Positions 21,623 to 33,270 of a stretch of DNA of 64,000 nt are shown one piece after another; within the stretch, counting starts at the first letter, position 1, and each line of letters starts with the position of its first letter. The position numbers were made by a program, and so were the translations under genes. The DNA is from Brienomyrus brachyistius (Eukaryota > Chordata > Actinopteri > Osteoglossiformes > Mormyridae), in the NCBI RefSeq assembly GCF_023856365.1, contig NC_064549.1:10433608-10497607 (forward strand). Reading direction: 5' to 3'. The notes beneath the pieces were generated by a model that worked only from the letters and a program-made list of their open reading frames with translations, had not been told where the DNA came from and searched no databases.

Positions 21623-22980
21623 TCTCTGTGGGGTATATTTAGCGAAAGGGCCATTAGCTGTGGTTTCTGTAATCTGCAGAAGAGACAGCGATGGAGAGCA
21701 GCACGTGTGGAAGTGGCCCGTGACGCAGGAGCCTTACGAACCCCACATGCAAGCTGACACGCTGACAACCTGACGCGTGTCATAGTAGGAATACAGCAGG
21801 CTGTTAACACTGGGGGGGGAGAAAAAAAAACCAGAAGAGAAGAGTAGGGAACAGACGAAGCCGGCTGCCGCACGTCTCTCCACGCAGCCCGACACCGCCA
21901 ACCTCAAGTCAGATAGACTGATAACAGACACACAGACTGATAGGTAGATAGGAATAAATAAAGAAGAAAAGCCTCACAGGCAGAAGCCTCCTCCAGTTAC
22001 ATAACTGCACCCCCCCCAGCTGTGTTCTTAAAGCCTACAGTCAAAGATGACTGGCGTTAAAATGCATAACATCCTGTTCCAGGTACGAAATCATCATCGT
22101 CGTCATCTTCATCAGTGGTTTGCCGTCGTGGAGGACAAAGCAGCTGTACCAGCCCCTGATAGTGACCCCCGCCCCCCCCCCAGCTGAGAGCTCCACTCTG
22201 CATTGATATTTAAGAGCCTGGGGGGGCTGGTCTTTCCCTCCAGCGTACTTTGATCCTTTGCTATGGAGATGGTAGCTGATCTACATTTCCGACAGCTCCC
22301 CGCGCTGACCTGCATGTGGATCATGCCCTTAGGACTGGGGGGCGGGGGCCCTTGTAATGCTAACGAGGCCCCCAACTTGTACAAACACACACGCAGAAGT
22401 GGTCACACGCAATTAATAAAGTTTGCTCTGCCATCATCCCACAGTATGAGCAACTCGATTCAGACATGAATGAGAAGCAGCCACCCCTCTGAGTAATGGG
22501 GCTTTCATGTGCGCATACCCGCAGTTCAAAGGGGGGGGGGGGGGACAGAGAGGGACACCAGCTCAGTGTGGAGCCCAACCTCTCCCTTCCTCCCATCCCC
22601 CCATCTCCAACTCCAAGGATCACACACTCAAACGTGAAGTGCCTGACCTAGAACCCGCCTGACCTAGAACTTGTCTGGCCCAGAACCAGCCTGTCCTGAC
22701 CCAGAACTGACCCAACATGGAACCCAGCACAGCATTCCTGCATTCCCTGCTACAGACCAGGGGTTAAACTCTCACAACAAATGACCAGGTACGTTGTACC
22801 TAATTCGAAAAAATGGTCGGACTGGAGAACCTGCGATAATAATACCTACATCATATGTTATGCACAGGCAATTCTTACAAACGTTTTCCTTTTCAAGATC
22901 ATCTAGTATATGTTGAAAAATCAGTTTACAGTTCAACTCCACTGCTTTTGCATGAGTGCTGCATGCGTTCTTCGAGGAAA

Positions 22981-23232
22981 TCACCGTTTAACCTTGCTGT
23001 TTAAATCACTCGTAGATGGGTTTGTGAAAAACCTCCTTTTTTCTTTAATAAATACCCCAATATTTATTACAACAAAATCGCATTTCAATAGTCGAAAAAT
23101 GTCCAATACCGCGATGTCATGGTAAATTATACAAAATACTTTATTTCTTATGTTATCCTGATCTTCTTGTATCTGTTCTTCCGACCAGATCGCAATTAAA
23201 ACTCGAGTCACTTCATTTATCCACCCATCCAT
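22981..23232 (-). pseudogene. Myb/SANT-like DNA-binding domain fossil
   Basis: The minus strand reads EVTRVLIAIWSEEQIQEDQD then RNK and VF, the pattern of vertebrate Myb/SANT-like domains (LI.IW.EE.IQ..LD...RN..VF) found in transposon-derived proteins. The second half of the domain is out of register, so it is broken. Confidence 0.45.
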
Positions 23233-23547
23233 TATTATTAATTAGAAATTACTGGCTAGTTGTTCAGGTTACCATAAACCTCGAAGAGTCTACATTCATC
23301 AATGAGAGAAAATAACTCGCTTTTTCCCATCATGCTTTCTGTGCATGCAGCATTAGCCATGGGTAGCTAACCAGAAGCAGATGGGGTTACCACAAGGCAA
23401 AGGAGGCAAGGAAAATAAAAATCACCACTTAATTTTTCTATATATTACGTATAAAAGACCTAAAATGAACACTGTAAGCAGACGACGTGATTATTAAAAG
23501 CTAATTATTTAAATAGTATTTGTACAGGAATGATTCTGTCCCGAGCT

Positions 23548-23877
23548 TTATGATCCGTCTAAGCAGTTGATCATTGTAACGTGATCACTATATGCAGCTT
23601 CCACTGTATTTAAATAATTTAAATTGGTGGTATTACCTTTAGTAACGGAAACTGTTTTTCCGCAGTGTTTACATTTGACCTTTGTGTTCAGTGTCGTCTT
23701 CACTAAAACCACAATGTGTCCAAACAATGGAAACTGCGTTTTTCTTTGGTACAAGCCACTGGAGTTCCTCAGTCAGCAATTTTAAAAAAGCAAATTAACC
23801 GACATGGGCAAGATTTTGTCGATTAGAGGTTCTGAATGTCGGTTTTGATTAATTTCCGATTAATTGCCCAACCCTAC
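23548..23877 (-). mobile_element. hAT transposon fossil: terminal repeat and BED zinc finger
   Basis: On the minus strand the element opens with GTAGGGTTGGGCAATTAATC, a hAT-like end. Then an ORF at 23754-23548 reads VKCKHCGKTVSV and GNTTNLNYL, the CxxC and NTSNL-H pattern of a BED finger from ZBED/hAT transposases. The finger lacks its His ligands. No opposite end was found, so the element is truncated. Confidence 0.55.
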
Positions 23878-24889
23878 TGCGTCCCTCCCCACCCCCATCG
23901 TTTCACTCACAATGACTGCGAACCACCAGCTGCCCCCTTATGTCAAAATCGGTGCTTAGCAGGCCTTCGGGGGCAGGAGCTTCCGGAAGCTTCCAGACAT
24001 GGTAATTGGGATAAATGGGAATGCTGATGGGCGTAAAAGCATCTGGAGTGGAGCTCTGAGAGGCCTGGACGCGAGCGCATCGCTACAGCAACACCCGGAT
24101 CTTACCGCGGTAATCTCAGGATTAGCACACGGTAAACTGCTGGTTAAAGTATAAAACACACAGCGGCTAGATGATTTTCTGAACTTTAAGCTGGGAGGTG
24201 CTGGAGCTGTCGTCCTGGGGGAGGAAATAGTGTGTGGATTTGGCGGGATTAGGACACCCCTCAAGATCACGTTTCCCATGCAATCCCACCCAGGACAAAC
24301 AAATAAGAGCCTTCAAACTAAGTTTTAGGCCCCAGATGCAGTTAATAGCGACTGATCTGATTTCATTTTGGCTTGGTTTAATTTAAAGGTTCTTTGATGC
24401 GATTCTCTTTGAGAAGTTCTAAAAATCAGTTCCCGCATGGACACCAAAGCGGCTGTGGACTCGCCCCGTCCCTGCTCATCCCCACTCCCTCCCCCCAGGA
24501 GATACATAATAGCGCGAGTGCACACCATTAGCGGTACGGCGCGCGGCTGGTGCCTGCAGAGAGACTCCGTGCAAAGTACACAGCACAGTACCAGAGACAA
24601 AGGACATCTGTGACACTGTTGTCCCTTCCTTGCCCCAGACTGTCCCCTCGGCTCCCTCTGTCCCCATGAATAAGGCCACTAGGAGTACGGGGTGCGACAG
24701 AAGGGCTACCACCCACTGAGGCCCGCTTGTCTGCCCCCAGCAGGGGGTTGGGGGGGCTCACAGACATCTCCGCAGATCACTTACCCCTTGTTAACGAACT
24801 CTGAGTGCTCCATTGTGGGACGGAGCTTCTAATGGGGCGTATGGGAGTCATGTGACCCAGATAAGGGCTCCTGGCCAATGGGAGAGCGA

Positions 24890-25460
24890 CACCGGTGACG
24901 GCGATGACAAGAATGTCATTATTTAATGATAGTGCAGCTAAGCCTCCCGCATGGGTCAGGCACAGCGCCAGGGCGCGGAGCAGACCAGTCAGGACAGTCA
25001 GAGCAGAGAGGAAGAATCAGGGCCGAAGGAATTCAGTTATAGGGCGGAGCAGCTTGCCGAAAGCAGCAGGTGCTCGAGCACAGAATTAGGGCTGGATGCG
25101 TCGCCGTTCACTCCCGGAAGGCGTCCCGCGGAACGGCAGCCCTGATTCTCGGAGCTGGGCCGTCCACACGCCGGCTCCTGTCCCGTCTGCGGAAGTGGAG
25201 CAGGTCAGGCCCGGCCCAGCAAAAGCGGCCCGAATCTGCGGGAGGCCAATATTGGGTTTGACCTCGTTACTCACCAGGGTGGGCGGGGGGGGGGACTGGA
25301 AACGGGTGGGAAACTGGCAGGCAGGATGGCCCCTGCGGACCACCCCCCCCCCCCCCAGTATCGTGGCACATTGTTTGCCGGACCGGTTTGTGTGTGGAAA
25401 CGGGAGACGCGGAGTTGGCATGAGAGCCTGGGAATGAGGCCGGGTGGGGGGGGGGGGGGG
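24890..25460. other. CpG-rich intronic stretch with G/C homopolymers
   Basis: Contains C14 (25343-25356) and G15 (25446-25460) runs, with moderate CpG density around gcgtcgccgttcactcccgg. No exon recognised. Confidence 0.4.
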
Positions 25461-27929
25461 TTAACGCGCGCCCGCTTCTAAAGCCAGCTCAACAAACGGA
25501 GCGCAGCTCCACATTCTTACACAGAAAGCCGCTTCCAATCCTGCTCGATTTAGGCATCGAACTGGAGAGGAACGAGAGGAATTAGGAGGTCACTCTAAAC
25601 GTGTCAAACGCTGGGATCCTTTCTACCAACAGAGGATGTGGCGGCAAGGTCCAAACCCTGCTGCCTGATAGTTTCTGCATGAGGTTTAATGTGGGACTCA
25701 GCATCCAAACAACATCCACCCACCACAACCTTAAATTTTGCAGATAACGAACAGTCCAGCCCTATTAATGGTTCATTCATCGCTTTACTTGTTTTAGCAC
25801 TTTATCTGTCAGCTATAGCAGCACGTTAAACCAAAACTAAAGGATCCGGGGGAACTGGAATGGAATTCATCAATTAGCGCTTCGGCTCGAGAGAGGAGGC
25901 CGGCGCTGTCTGAGCCGCCGGGGAAGGCGGGGAGGCCTGTGACTCGATCCTCGGAAATGTGGCCCGTGCAGTTCCGTTCCGAACCCGACAGGGACGAAGC
26001 GCACGTGACAACGATGAGTAACGCTGACTCAGACAGCCACTGCAACCATGACTGATGATAGATTGGCCGTTGTTTTTTTTTTTTTTTTTTGAGCGAAGGC
26101 AGGCAGAGAACCGCCCACACCCAACATCCTCCATTCTGAGGAGCGTGAGGTTTAAACGGACACCGAACGCGGGGGTGTCACCCTCTGAAACAAACCCCGG
26201 TCCCTCTGTCCTCTTCTCCTAGCCCGCAGGTACAGGACCCTGACACCGGTGTATGGATGGAAGGGGAAGCAGCGGCTGTAAGGACGGAGAGAGGAGCAGG
26301 ACTTGGGTCAAAAGGGCAAAGAGTCCACACCCTCCTAAAGCCCAATCAGAGAGAAAAGACCAAGTCAGGGTGGAGGGCAGTAGCACCCTAAGCCCTCCAT
26401 CACCCCTCTTCTCCTAGCCACAGTCAAGTTAGGAAGCGGCAGGATTCAGTACCAGCCCAAGAATTTCCCGGCTCAACAGGGAAGAGAAGGTACGCAGGTA
26501 TGGGAGCTTATAGGCCGAACACTCTACTGGAGGACAGAGTACACCAGCAGTATGGCTGACTGTCTGACTCTGCCAGATAGACGGATGTGCGATTAATCTA
26601 CCCGCATTCCAGTCTGACTAGATGTACGCCTGTGTTACACGGGGAAAGGTGAAGAAAGGTCAGTTAACTTGGTTAGTAATCTTCAGTTTTCCATCATCTA
26701 GTTAAATTTAAAGAGCACATTTCCTATTTTACTCTGCCTCTTTCAAACACACACACACACACACTTCTTTGTTATCTCTTCCTTCGATAAAGCAAAACCA
26801 CCTGTCTACACCGTGAAGAAGGGAGGGGTGAATTTATTGTATTATCGTTATCATTTTTAATGTGCCCCAGGCTTTGCCAGCAGGCTCCCACATGCCCCAC
26901 AACAAAAGGCAGCCAACTGGCTTCTGGCACTCAGACTCTCCCCTTGTGCCGCACAGATACAGGCCTACTTCCTGGTGCGTTACAGACAGCAGCGGCAGGT
27001 GGCAGGCGGCCACAGGGCCAATGGGGAACCGCCCCTTCTCCACACAGAGATACAGAAACTTGCATTTTTGTGAAATCAGCGACAGGTGGAGGCGGGGTAC
27101 TTAGCTCACGGCAGGTACCGACCACCAGCAGGGCGGCGCTATAGGGAGGAGAGAGAACAAACAAACACCAAATAGAGCGCCAAGTTGAATCTGGGTGAGA
27201 TACAAACCCACTGTCACACCATACTGCCGTTGGGACCCAGCCCCATCCAAAGAGTCAACATACACAAGAGGGAGCTTCACAGACCTCATGGGTGGCCATC
27301 GGCATGTTGGGGGGGGGGGGCGGGGGCTATGTCAACCAGGGGTGAAGAGCGTGGTGCTTCCACCCAAGCCACCGCGCTTTGAGGTGCTGTTAAACTGGCA
27401 CGTGTACCTCCCTCCCACCTAGATCCACCTCCCAGAGGGTGTGATGTAGACAGATGGAGGAAGTGAAAGGGGGAGGGGGTTTGCCTGTAGTCCCAAAATC
27501 CCACTCTGGTGGGTGGCCTCTCCCCGGGTGGGATGGGGTAAGGGCTGTTTGTTATGGCTTTAGCTGTGGGGGAAAGCAGTCACAGAGAGCCTTCAGGACA
27601 AGCGAAAGCTCTGGGGCTACGACGAGTACAGAACTTCCTCAGCAAGAAGGGAGGTGGGAAGAGACAGGAAAAAAAAGAGAAGGTGGTAGCTTCCCTTTTC
27701 AGGGGCAGCAGGTGCTACATGGCTGGGTCGGGGGGAGGCTTGCGATGGCACGGTAGCACACCGAAGCTGAGCCTCTCTCTCACCGCCCAACCCGATCCGC
27801 CCTGAAACCGAAACCCAGGTGCTGTCCAAAGCCAATATTGACTCTCTGAGAAGCCAGTCCACCCCCACCACCCCCCCACAATAAACACCCAAGTTACAGG
27901 CCGCTGCCATGCACTGACCCCAGCCTCCT

Positions 27930-28380
27930 CGGTGCAGCTGCGGGCCCCTCTAGCGCCTCCTACAGGTCGGCAGACAGAGCAGAGAAAGCCGACGCTAATT
28001 GCTATTCTGCTCCAAGGGCAGTGTGGCCCGGCTGTGAGAAGCCCGGCAGATCCATGGCGCCGCACCGCGCCCAGATGGCGCGCGGGCCCCCCTCCGGTGC
28101 CCCGAACCCGTGCCACCTCCCCCCCACCCCACATTTTCCTTCTCCCTCCGCCTTGCCCCTCCTCCCGACCCCCATCCGCCCGTTTGCGCCTCTCTCCCGC
28201 TCTCGAAACACGGCTTTAAAAAGCAGAGCCGGCAAACTTATGCAAGTTAAACCCCATAAAATTCCCGGCTCGCTCTTCCAGCCCCCGCACCATCTTGGAG
28301 GTAGCCCCTCCCCTCTTTCATTAGGGAGAGCCATCTATTATTCACGTGCCGCTAACAATGATGGCGGGGGGGGGTGGGCG
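27930..28380. other. CpG-rich stretch, possible alternative promoter
   Basis: Dense CpG (ggcgccgcaccgcgccc) with a YY1-like CAGATGGCGCG at about 28072. No splice-paired exon could be proposed. Confidence 0.3.
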
Positions 28381-29568
28381 ACAACAGCCGCGGATGCTAG
28401 CGGAAGCCAGCCCGGTCCCCCTTGTGCAGTGGCACTGCAGAAGTAATACCAGGCATGAGGAGTGGGCTGATGTCATGGCGATGAGCTCAGTCAACAACCT
28501 CCCACCTCCATTAATACCCACAGCGCCCCCAAGGGGATGGGGCGGGGCTAGCAGCCAGACAAAACAAAGGTGTAAAGATGTAGAAAGGAGACACCATGTA
28601 AATAAAGAGAGGAGCCATGTGCAGGTTCAGACACGCCGAGGACAAAACCACGGAGCGAAGCAAGCGGCACCAACCAGGAATGAACTGAACGCCGTCCAGT
28701 GTGTTCAGGGCAGAGGGCGGAGGACTACGGGGGGGGCCACACACACACCCCAAAGACAGACAAATGCCAAGCTGAGTGTTCAGGCACAAGATAAATGGTC
28801 GTGCAGAGGTGAAGGATAGGACGGAGTGCAGATTAACGCAGAAGCTTGTGCGTTAAGTGGGTTAAAGTACAATGTCAACCCCCCCAACACATGGCAGTTA
28901 GCTCATCAAAGAGAGCCTTTGTTTGCTGTCTGAGGTCAGGCACAGGAACTCGCAGGGGGCTCCCGCTCAACCTGCCTTCACAAACACAGCCCCCGCCTCC
29001 TCGTAACCCCAAGGGCTTCCCTCACATCCTCACAAACTACCCCCAGGAGTCACAGTTGTCCTGGTGGGAGTCACCCCCACCACATCAGTTTCCTACACGA
29101 CACTGCACTCTATCATGCCGGACAGTGCTCGGAACAAAGTGGCCGCCTTCACTGGACACCCTGCCAGGCCATGGAAAAACTAGACACAAGGGGAAAGGTG
29201 GGGGGGGCAGGGTGGCATTCCGCTTGAGGAGAGAATAGAGCGTCACCCAGCCGCCGTAATGTCGGGTTCAGCCTCTACGGACATGGTCCACTCGCTAAAC
29301 ATGGAACATTAGCCTCTGTTCCCCCCCCCTCCCCCTCCCGCCACATTTTAGATGGCCTGCTCTTTGCTGAGTCATCGCCATTCAGGTTCACGGAGGAGGA
29401 GCCTCTACCTGCAGAGGAAAGCCCCTCGGAGGAACTTTCCAGAAGGAACCTGCAGGGAACACGCCAGCAGTGATAATCAGCACGATATAAAGCCACACTC
29501 TGCTACAACACGCACATGCTGGAATACTGACATTTCTTAACCGTGAGCTAACTACCACCCAAAAAGTT

Positions 29569-29570
<2 letters not shown>

Positions 29571-29620
<50 letters not shown>
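29571..29620 (+). repeat. (GT)n microsatellite
   Basis: A pure GT tract of about 50 bp. Confidence 0.95.
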
Positions 29621-29622
<2 letters not shown>

Positions 29623-30049
29623 GGGCAGCTTGGTCTGATGGCCGGAGAACTACTTCTTAATGGCTGATATTTACAGTCTGCATATAAACGGCACACCTCT
29701 GTGTAGGTAATGGGGGGTGGGGGGGCTGCGTGTAGCAGGCCAATCGGAAGGCAACGTTACGGCCAGGAGAGTCACCAGCTCGGCTTATGAACAGAGCGGC
29801 TGAGCTTTAACTGGGGGGGGGGACCAGATTCAATGAAAATGAATGGACACCATTTAGAGCAATTAGTGTACATTTATTTTGGGGGGGGGGTGGACACAGA
29901 GCTGTGTTAACCAGACAGAGATGGGGGGGGCTGCCTGGACGCCCCAAACCCTTTACAGTTACATTTGCTGGCGTCACCGAGCCATTCGGAAAGCGAGTGT
30001 GACTGTGAAAACCGAAGGTGCCACAGGCCAGAGGTGTTGGCAGCGCCTG

Positions 30050-30390
30050 CCTGGGGCTTTGGCGGTCGGAAGGCTTCACGCCATGCATGCGACCGCGAGA
30101 GAGCGGCTGCGCGCATGAGCGAGCCGCTCAGATACCGCGGGACCAGGAGACGCGACGGCACAGGAGCAGCAGCCCCCGGAGCACGCACATGCCTCAGCCG
30201 CCGGCGTTCTTTACCGCCGAGATCCCAAACCCCGCCCCACCGAAAACGACCGAAACCAGCAGCGCCACCCTGCTGTGCCACATAGGAACGCCCAGCGCTC
30301 CCGGAGATGCGGCTGGGATGGGAGCACTTTCCTGCACACACGCTCGGGATCCACCCTCGCCCCTGGGCACCCCCAGCGTTTCTGTCCCGT
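30050..30390. other. CpG-rich stretch in the 5' intron
   Basis: Many CpGs around gcgaccgcgagagagcggct and an NRF1-like CTGCGCGCATGAG at 30108-30120. It could be an alternative sipa1l3 promoter; this is inference only. Confidence 0.3.
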
Positions 30391-32372
30391 CTTTAGCCCC
30401 GGCGTAGGGGGGGTGGGGAAGTGGTACAGCCCCAGTCACAGGAGACACGCCCCCTTATATTTCACTCTCCTCGCCCCCACCAACAGCCCAGAGATCTCTT
30501 TATCGCTCCCCCAACACAGATAAACAGCACCACACTTACAACAGAGTCCAACAAACAATAAAAACCATCTCTCCCGCCTGCTTCCTGTGTCCCTTCCGGG
30601 ACGGCTTGGGAAAGGGTGGCGCGGTAGGAATCACGAGGCCAGAGGAAGCTCTAATCCTACAGCCTGCCGACGATCTGGGACACAATAAGGACATAATCCA
30701 CGGCAGGCTGCGAGAACATTCATGCTCATTCACATACACCATCCCTTGTATGAAGAGCTACGTCACCCATTCTACTGAAAAATACCCACGACTTCCTTCC
30801 TGAGAATCCAATTCAACAGAGAACAAACGAGACTGTAAATGACAATGAGTCCGGCTGAGTTACATTTAGGACAACAATAAACAAATTAGCAATGGAAAAA
30901 AATAAATAAATCAGCGGTGCCTGTCTGTACGTCACATTCGAACGCGGCGTGTGGGGTAATACGCAGGTATCCTTACCCTCTGGATATTTTTATTTATTTT
31001 TTTTAAAAGACCAAAAAGGACAGAAACCAATTCAGTCCCTTGGGGGACAGATGACATCTGAACTAGCACTTAAAAGGCATGAAATCTACACTGCTGCACT
31101 AACTCCTCAGCTACCGCCCTGGACTTGCAGTTAACCATTAAAACGACAAGCTGGAATTATGGGAGGTCAGCTCAAAGGTTGGGACCCAAGACCTTAACAG
31201 GAACCTTTAAGGTCCGCCCACAACCACGACACAGGAGAGGCGAGAGGTTTGTAAATGACCCTTTTCACACTGCGCCGTGCTGAACTGTCAGCACATCGAT
31301 CACGGCGTGCTGTTCAGAGAACCTCGTGATCCGAGAGCCGAGCTAACCCTCCTTAAACAAGCCGGACCCAATCCTGTGCTGCCAGAGAGGATATCGTCAA
31401 GGCTAGCAAGGTCTTCTCCAGACCAGCCCCCCCCTGAAACCCCAGGAGAACCGTCTTGCTCCCAGTATCAGAAACGCTCGCGGCACAGGGGACGGAGGAC
31501 GGCGTATTGGCTGAGAAAGCGGAGCAGGGTCTGCTGTGCAGAAGTTTCAAGGTTATTCCTGATTGGTCTCTCTCTCTCTCAGTTTTAGCCAATTTTAGCG
31601 GGGGAAAAGGGGGTTTGGTGGATCTGAAGCATCTGGTGGAACTCCCAACAGCCTAAGCCTGGCAATCTGACTCCCCCACCCCTCACCACCGCCTGACAGC
31701 ACCACCAGCACATGCTACAAAGCTCAACTCCTCCATTGTCACTTGCTAGAAAAACTACATAATGGGCACAGATTTTTTTTCTCTTTCTTTTTATGGGCCC
31801 CACTCCATACCGGGGGCCCGCCACGGACCAGAAAGCCGCATGAATCGGGCCGTTGCGAGGTCGCATTCCATCATGCCGCTTCGTGGTCCAGTCAACGACG
31901 GCCTCGCTTGGCGGAGAGCCGCTCCTGCATTTTCTTCCCTCGGAAGAGTAGCTTACCGAAATACTGTAAATGGGAAACGCAGTCATTCATACACGGGAAC
32001 ATTTATGTTAACCGAGTGTACAGCGGGGCCCCGAGTTTAATCTTTCCGAAAATAAAAAGGATCGTTCGCATTTACGTTTTATATAGCAGATACTTTTTGT
32101 CCAAAGTAACGTACAGCAGAACCTTGGAACTCGAATGCATGTTAACCCGACCAACTCGGACATCGAAAGGGTCTGTCGATTCTTTTCTTTTTTTTTTTTA
32201 AACTTGTACCTTGACCGATAACTAGGAATTCAACCATTCCTGCTAAAACTTGTACGATCGAGACGCGTCTCTGACGGACTATAACAAAGACAAACGGATC
32301 TACTGGGATGCTGATGCCTGTGAATCGCTCTCAGTCTCGCGGTAACTCTCCACCGAGTGCTTTATTTAGAGC

Positions 32373-32588
32373 ATGTTTAGCGACACAGTGATCACGGCCC
32401 CTAAGAAAGTTTGCAGTGATAGCAGCAAACCAAAGAGGAAAGTAGTGAGAGTAACTGAAGAACTTAAAAAGGAGATTATAGCAAGACTTGAAGGTGATGC
32501 ACATGTGTCTGACCTCACTTTTGAATGTGGGATTGTCATTTATTCTGTGTTTATTGCTTTTGTATGTGTGCTTTTTCATAACTTTTAA
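32373..32588 (+). pseudogene. Tigger transposase N-terminal fragment
   Basis: About 50 residues resemble the CENP-B/psq helix-turn-helix of Tigger-family transposases (SKPKRKVVRVTEELKKEIIA). It then runs into unrelated hydrophobic sequence and stops. The catalytic DDE region is absent. Confidence 0.7.
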
Positions 32589-32733
32589 ATTGATTGTTAA
32601 TGCTTTTTATTATTAGTTAGTTAGGTAGATAAGTTTAAATAGACAATCATTTGGGAGTCTGGGACGGATTATATTCATTTAAATTACTTTTTATGGGGAA
32701 CTCCGACTTGGACCTTGACCAAATCGCAACTCA

Positions 32734-33089
32734 TCCATCCATCCATTTTCCAAACCACTTATCCTACTGGGTCGCGGGGGGGCCGGAGCCTATCATGGAA
32801 GCAATGGGCATGAGGCAGGGAATAACCCAGGTTGGAGGGCCAGCCCATCGCAGGGCACACTCACACACCATTCACTCACACATGCACACCTACGGGCAAT
32901 TTAGCAACTCCAATTAGCCTCAGCATGTTTTTGGACTGTGGGGGGGAAACCAGAGTACCCGGAGGAAACCCCACGACTACATGGGGAGAACATGCAAACT
33001 CCACACACATGTAACCCAGGCGGAGACTCGAACCCGGGTCGCAGAAGTGTGAAGCAACAGTGCTAACAACTGCACCACCATGCCGCCCC
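32734..33089 (-). mobile_element. Retroposon copy 2 with (GGAT)n tail, inside Tigger
   Basis: The 356-bp insert is flanked by the exact 14-base duplication CAAATCGCAACTCA (32720-32733 and 33090-33103). In minus orientation it ends in (GGAT)n. Internal blocks are GGCAATTTAGCAACTCCAAT and CCCGGAGGAAACCCCACGA-like text. Duplication length and tail indicate target-primed retrotransposition. The family is widespread in fish; its exact name is not claimed. Confidence 0.85.
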
Positions 33090-33184
33090 CAAATCGCAAC
33101 TCAACCAACAAATTAAGTTCGTGTTCCAAGGTACCACTGTACAATCGAAAATCAAAGCAGCTGGGTTTAAGGACGAAACGGTTA

Positions 33185-33270
33185 CTTCATTCTACAGACT
33201 AAGGGATTCGAACCAATGACCTTCTGATCACAGGCACAGAATCCTAACTCACAGAACCACACACCACCCA
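33185..33270 (-). mobile_element. tRNA-derived SINE head, minus strand
   Basis: On the minus strand TGGTTCTGTGAGTTAGG (box A) precedes GGTTCGAATCC (box B), the same arrangement as at 20665-20735. Confidence 0.65.

Larger units (their letters stand above)
32114..33139 (+). mobile_element. Tigger/pogo-type transposon, decayed, interrupted
   Basis: The ends CAGCAGAACCTTGGAACTCG and, in reverse, CAGTGGTACCTTGGAACACG match at most positions and are flanked by TA (32112-32113 and 33140-33141), the pogo/mariner target. Inside, 32373-32588 reads KRKVVRVTEELKKEIIARLE then VSDL, the helix-turn-helix start of Tigger transposase. Without its 370-bp insertion the element is only about 650 bp, so most of the transposase is deleted. 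Confidence 0.8.
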
